Translations under genes and position numbers: made by a program | DNA from: Hydractinia symbiolongicarpus | Taxonomy: Eukaryota > Cnidaria > Hydrozoa > Anthoathecata > Hydractiniidae | DNA length: 64,000 nucleotides | Direction of reading: 5' to 3' | NCBI RefSeq assembly: GCF_029227915.1 | Contig: NC_079886.1 | Span: forward strand, 21,678,501 to 21,742,500 | In this document: positions 62,301 through 64,000 of the stretch, one piece after another | How the letters are laid out: each line of letters begins with the position of its first letter | Position numbering within the stretch: the stretch's first letter is position 1 | The notes under the pieces: model-generated | What the model was told of the DNA's origin: nothing | What the model saw: only the letters and a program-made list of their open reading frames with translations | Database searches by the model: none

Positions 62301-64000
62301 CATCTTTTACATGCTGCCTGCCATGTCGTTTGAAATTTTCAGCAAGATCTGATAAAGTTTTTACCTTTTATTATGTCTCTACGATAATTTATTAACACTT
62401 TCACAAGTTAAAAACGTTTATTTTATATTGTGTAGATGTTTAACAGTGAAAGCTGAGGATCGTCCTGATATTTTAGAAGTAAGTTAATTTTGTCTCGCTC
62501 AATTTTGATTTTTTCTCATTTACCTTTTGTATGGAATGATATATCAGCAAGTCGGTGGCTTTAAAATAAGATCTCGTGTAAAGGAAGTAACATATAGTAA
62601 CCATGTCGAGCTCTCGTGTATTTTGCAAATATTTTGCACGTTTTATCTTTTACGTGAATACGTGTTATAAGGACACGAGGCTGGGATTTACTTAAAAATT
62701 AAAGAATGTCTTCAGAATAATCCTCAGCATGATTTTCCATACAACGATTGTCGATTGTTTTGTTTCCCACAACTATATATCTAAATAAATAAAACATTAA
62801 ATCAAACGTATCAGCTTCCTTACTACTACGTCCATGGCTGTGTCTAGATCGAAAAAATTCCCTAGATACACATATAAGAAATTTTATCCTAATTGTTGAT
62901 GATATTTTAGTCTGCTATGATTTTTATCATTCTAAAAATAAGAAAGCCGCGTATTTCATCGATCTGCTACTCCTCGATGGATATTTTGCTGCTAAACTAT
63001 TAGTTGTGTTAACTTGTATTCGTTTTGTGTAGGTTGCTGGTATTATACCAGATATTTTGATGGGACATCTCGAAAGGTTAAGGGTGCATAATTCTACAAT
63101 GGAGAAAAAACTTGAGAAAGAAAAAAGACGTGTGGAGAAGCACACTGCCCACTTGAAAAATCAACGAATAATTTACAACGAGAATCATTTCGATAGCTTT
63201 TCTGAGAGTTCAAACAGTAAAACGTTGGACAGTGTCTTCGGTGATAATGGTCAAACGGATAGTGAAGTATCAGATGACCAAAAAAATACTATTAATGGGA
63301 GATATGACCGAGCTAACACGCACCCTGAGGAAGTAACAAATCCAATTCAAATCAACCGAAGGTTAAAATTTGACCACGCTTCTTCTTCCAGTTTAGTTGA
63401 CGGTAACGAGGATGAAATATTTCGCAGACCGAGGACCCCGCCGCGCAAGTTACTTCCAATTGAAAATGTTAGACATCAATCACAAACAGACCTCGGTCCA
63501 GTCATTGTGGAAAAAGATAACATTAAAAGAACTCAAAGCTGGTCTGTATTTGCATGATCTTGTTTGACATTATTGACTTTTAACTTAAGAGAGATATGGA
63601 ACTAAAATCCTTATTTACTTTTTAGTTCTTACATTGACAATATGAAGACCGGAATGGCGAGGACGCCACAAAAATACAGACCAAGTGAGTTTTCTTTCTC
63701 GTTGATAAAATTAATCCTAATCAATCTCCCTCTCAAACGGATTCTTTCCAGTTTTTTGGAACATAAATATATGTATAGGCGAATAAAAAGTTTAGATGTA
63801 TATCCTGTGTTGACCCATATAATCCCATGTTTACTTTCCATAATAATTTATTTTTCTATTTTCTAGATTTCAATTATTTTTTTTTAAAGAAAAATTTTCT
63901 TAAAAAATGAAGTTAGTCATCATATTATTGTCGAATATTATTATTTTAGTTTCAGCACACCCCACATTAAGTATATCACCTCGGAAAGTTCGTGAAATAA
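44378..64000 (+). CDS. NEK10: NEK10 serine/threonine/tyrosine kinase (partial at both ends)
   Basis: Twenty-five phase-consistent exons: 44378-44457, 45686-45772, 46080-46169, 46548-46587, 46942-47033, 52834-52882, 56988-57030, 57369-57430, 57972-58061, 58202-58224, 58308-58349, 58623-58725, 59143-59271, 59656-59697, 60103-60198, 60432-60477, 60569-60690, 61179-61281, 61417-61495, 61958-62087, 62175-62245, 62436-62478, 63033-63541, 63626-63684 and 63950 onward. Armadillo-like repeats (SLVLLLSSNDVLVLHLTLYA, then EILIQIVEDYD, GIPVLLSLLRSD, NVVWILVQLAED) precede a central kinase domain. The block RFLFSMERNRQLFKRLF and the variant HRDLTPNN loop identify NEK10. After the kinase come a basic coiled-coil-like stretch (EKKLEKEKRR) and an acidic/Ser-rich tail. 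Exon 63033 could read on to a stop at 63557, but a phase-matched donor (63541) leads to exons encoding SPRKVREI, as in NEK10 tails. N-terminal exons before 44378 were not found. NEK10 is known from ciliated cells and checkpoint signalling in vertebrates. Confidence 0.92.
44641..44660. repeat. ATT microsatellite
   Basis: About seven TTA/ATT units in a NEK10 intron. Confidence 0.85.
47122..47282 (+). mobile_element. MITE-like hairpin element, copy 4
   Basis: Nearly the same as the 5655-5823 copy: GTCGTTAGCCCGTGG, hairpin, GCGCAGCTAAGCTACCATTT core, GACG(GACG)n run, GTATACGGG end and TATATTATAGA flank. It lies 90 bp past a NEK10 exon end (47033), at the start of the intron that holds the two PAN-like genes. 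Confidence 0.75.
48107..48178 (+). mobile_element. Possible fragment of the hairpin element
   Basis: TATAATCC..., then GTCACAGACGGACAGACAGACAGG and a TATATAAGAT end resemble the 3' third of the hairpin element. The fragment abuts the stop codon of the antisense gene at 48185. Simple-repeat content makes this weak. Confidence 0.35.
48185..48627 (-). CDS. Small secreted PAN/apple-like protein 1 (nested in NEK10 intron)
   Basis: Two exons (48486-48627 and 48185-48405, phase-1 intron) encode 120 residues. The start has a clear signal peptide (MLISVLFSMCLIPASFAG). The mature part has TNVTKENVQEFFTV and then a segment with DCREICVKNPHCQSFNV and FCEQT, ending DNYSFLVC. The C-x3-C-x5-C-x-S-F-N spacing with a later FC and a terminal aromatic-rich NYSF match the core of PAN/apple domains, which bind proteins or sugars. 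With about 75 residues the domain is compact, and the disulfide pairing is not certain. It is antisense to NEK10 and paralogous to 51078-51841, with the same intron position and the same total length. No membrane helix, so probably secreted. Confidence 0.8.
48992..49123. repeat. 24-bp tandem repeat, five to six copies
   Basis: Unit AGTAATTTTTGCTTGCTATT plus GTGG repeated with few changes, in the upstream flank of the first PAN-like gene within the NEK10 intron. Confidence 0.93.
51078..51841 (-). CDS. Small secreted PAN/apple-like protein 2 (nested in NEK10 intron)
   Basis: Two exons (51697-51841 and 51078-51295, phase-1 intron) encode 120 residues. Signal peptide: MACDKLLSLIWLLVLLACST with a cut after SVLA. 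The mature part has GETFYNFGDFYAATMKV and NTWFRG, then NCMHLCFKETSCQSFNI, YFCTLTT and a final RNFSFQVRI. The same C-x3-C-x5-C-x-S-F-N core as the 48185 gene marks them as tandem paralogs. The final CAG/GTACGT could also act as a splice donor, so a further C-terminal exon is possible; the simple stop is preferred because the sister gene ends at the matching place. Both genes run against NEK10 transcription inside one of its introns. Confidence 0.78.
52748..52760. repeat. Poly-C tract
   Basis: Thirteen C about 75 bp before a NEK10 exon acceptor (52834). Confidence 0.85.
52883..56987. other. NEK10 intron with a SINE
   Basis: A 4.1-kb intron with a tRNA-derived SINE at 55120-55440 and a run of GCTAGCTA-rich sequence at about 54100 and 55480-55640. 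Short frames near 53573-53827 and 56086-56563 (minus) look spurious. Confidence 0.45.
55120..55440 (+). mobile_element. tRNA-derived SINE
   Basis: The head (GCCTTGTGGTAGAGCG, then GGTCTTGGGTTCAAACCCCA) carries RNA polymerase III A-box-like and B-box-like elements spaced as in a tRNA gene. The sequence cannot fold into a complete tRNA and continues into a non-tRNA body (TAGCTCAAATGGCTTTAAAT, GCAGGACCCTTGTTGATAGC) and an AT-rich simple tail (AATAATAAAATAATAATA). That order, tRNA-like head, body and simple tail, defines a SINE. It depends on LINE machinery not present here. Confidence 0.7.
58419..58494. repeat. TCG/TCT/TTG trinucleotide-rich tract
   Basis: Imperfect trinucleotide repeat in a NEK10 intron between exons 58308-58349 and 58623-58725; it gives an apparent poly-Ser/Leu open frame without coding value. 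Confidence 0.75.
59366..59418 (+). mobile_element. Hairpin element 5' fragment, copy 5
   Basis: ACTAGTCGTTAGCTTGTAGAGAAATCCATG matches the first 30 bases of the element with several changes; the core and GACG repeat are absent. It lies in a NEK10 intron. Confidence 0.5.
59442..59505 (+). mobile_element. tRNA-like SINE head fragment
   Basis: GCTAGAGCGTTCACTTCCAG, then TGCGGAAGGTCTAGTGTTCC, closely matches the tRNA-like head of the 55120 SINE; the body is missing. Confidence 0.55.

Larger units (their letters stand above)
59212..62478 (+). other. NEK10: NEK10 kinase-domain exons with catalytic motifs
   Basis: The glycine loop is GSGAFGSVYK (end of exon 59143-59271). The ATP-binding lysine is in LAMKE (59656-59697). 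The catalytic loop is HRDLTPNN (61179-61281), with Thr where most Ser/Thr kinases have Lys, a known NEK10 peculiarity. The metal-binding DFG is in TDFGLA (61417-61495). The usual APE is CPE, split across the exon pair 61417-61495 and 61958-62087. All essential residues seem intact, so an active kinase is expected. Confidence 0.9.

Overview
The window is intron-rich, AT-rich animal DNA. The introns follow GT-AG rules, there are small mobile elements, and a recognisable NEK10 kinase gene combines armadillo repeats with the kinase domain in the animal arrangement. The base composition and the lack of resemblance of the other genes to familiar vertebrate or insect families would suit a cnidarian (perhaps a hydrozoan). 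That is inference; no sequence here proves it. Gene models were built by reading splice sites and phases by hand. Complete models were checked for an unbroken frame and a total length divisible by three.

Region 1 (1-43.2 kb, minus strand) is a head-to-tail array of eight related genes, here called A-H, each apparently encoding a single-pass type I membrane protein. A runs off the left edge; B-H are complete models of 348-727 residues. The shared plan is: exon 1, signal peptide plus a Cys-rich segment; exons 2 and 3, two short Cys/Trp segments; exon 4, a stalk (often Thr-rich) plus the transmembrane helix; exon 5, a tiny basic juxtamembrane exon of 8-15 residues; exon 6, a tyrosine-motif cytoplasmic tail in one exon. 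Intron phases are the same throughout (1-0-1-2-0). I do not recognise the ectodomain as Ig, TIR, LRR or another named fold. Tails fall into two classes. One has repeats of YYSTAxxAxPxVTDEYAQV (genes B, C, D, and E in part). The other has YxxP motifs such as YEVP and YQVP (F, G, H). Gene C carries a 141-bp coding minisatellite of seven near-identical copies. Mosaic genes, relic exons and a fused exon indicate recent, ongoing recombination.

Region 2 (44.4-64 kb, plus strand) is the NEK10 gene, entered after its first N-terminal exons and leaving the window before its end. Twenty-five exons were placed. Its largest placed intron holds two tandem antisense genes, each encoding a 120-residue secreted protein with a PAN/apple-like cysteine pattern.

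Mobile and repeat DNA: at least six copies or fragments of a short GC-rich hairpin element, one tRNA-derived SINE plus a fragment, a decayed pogo/Tigger-like transposase, and several tandem repeats. The array looks like a fast-evolving family of signalling receptors, with extracellular recognition, stalk, membrane anchor, and phosphotyrosine docking tail. Immune or allorecognition use is a hypothesis suggested by this architecture and by the mosaic evolution; it has not been shown.
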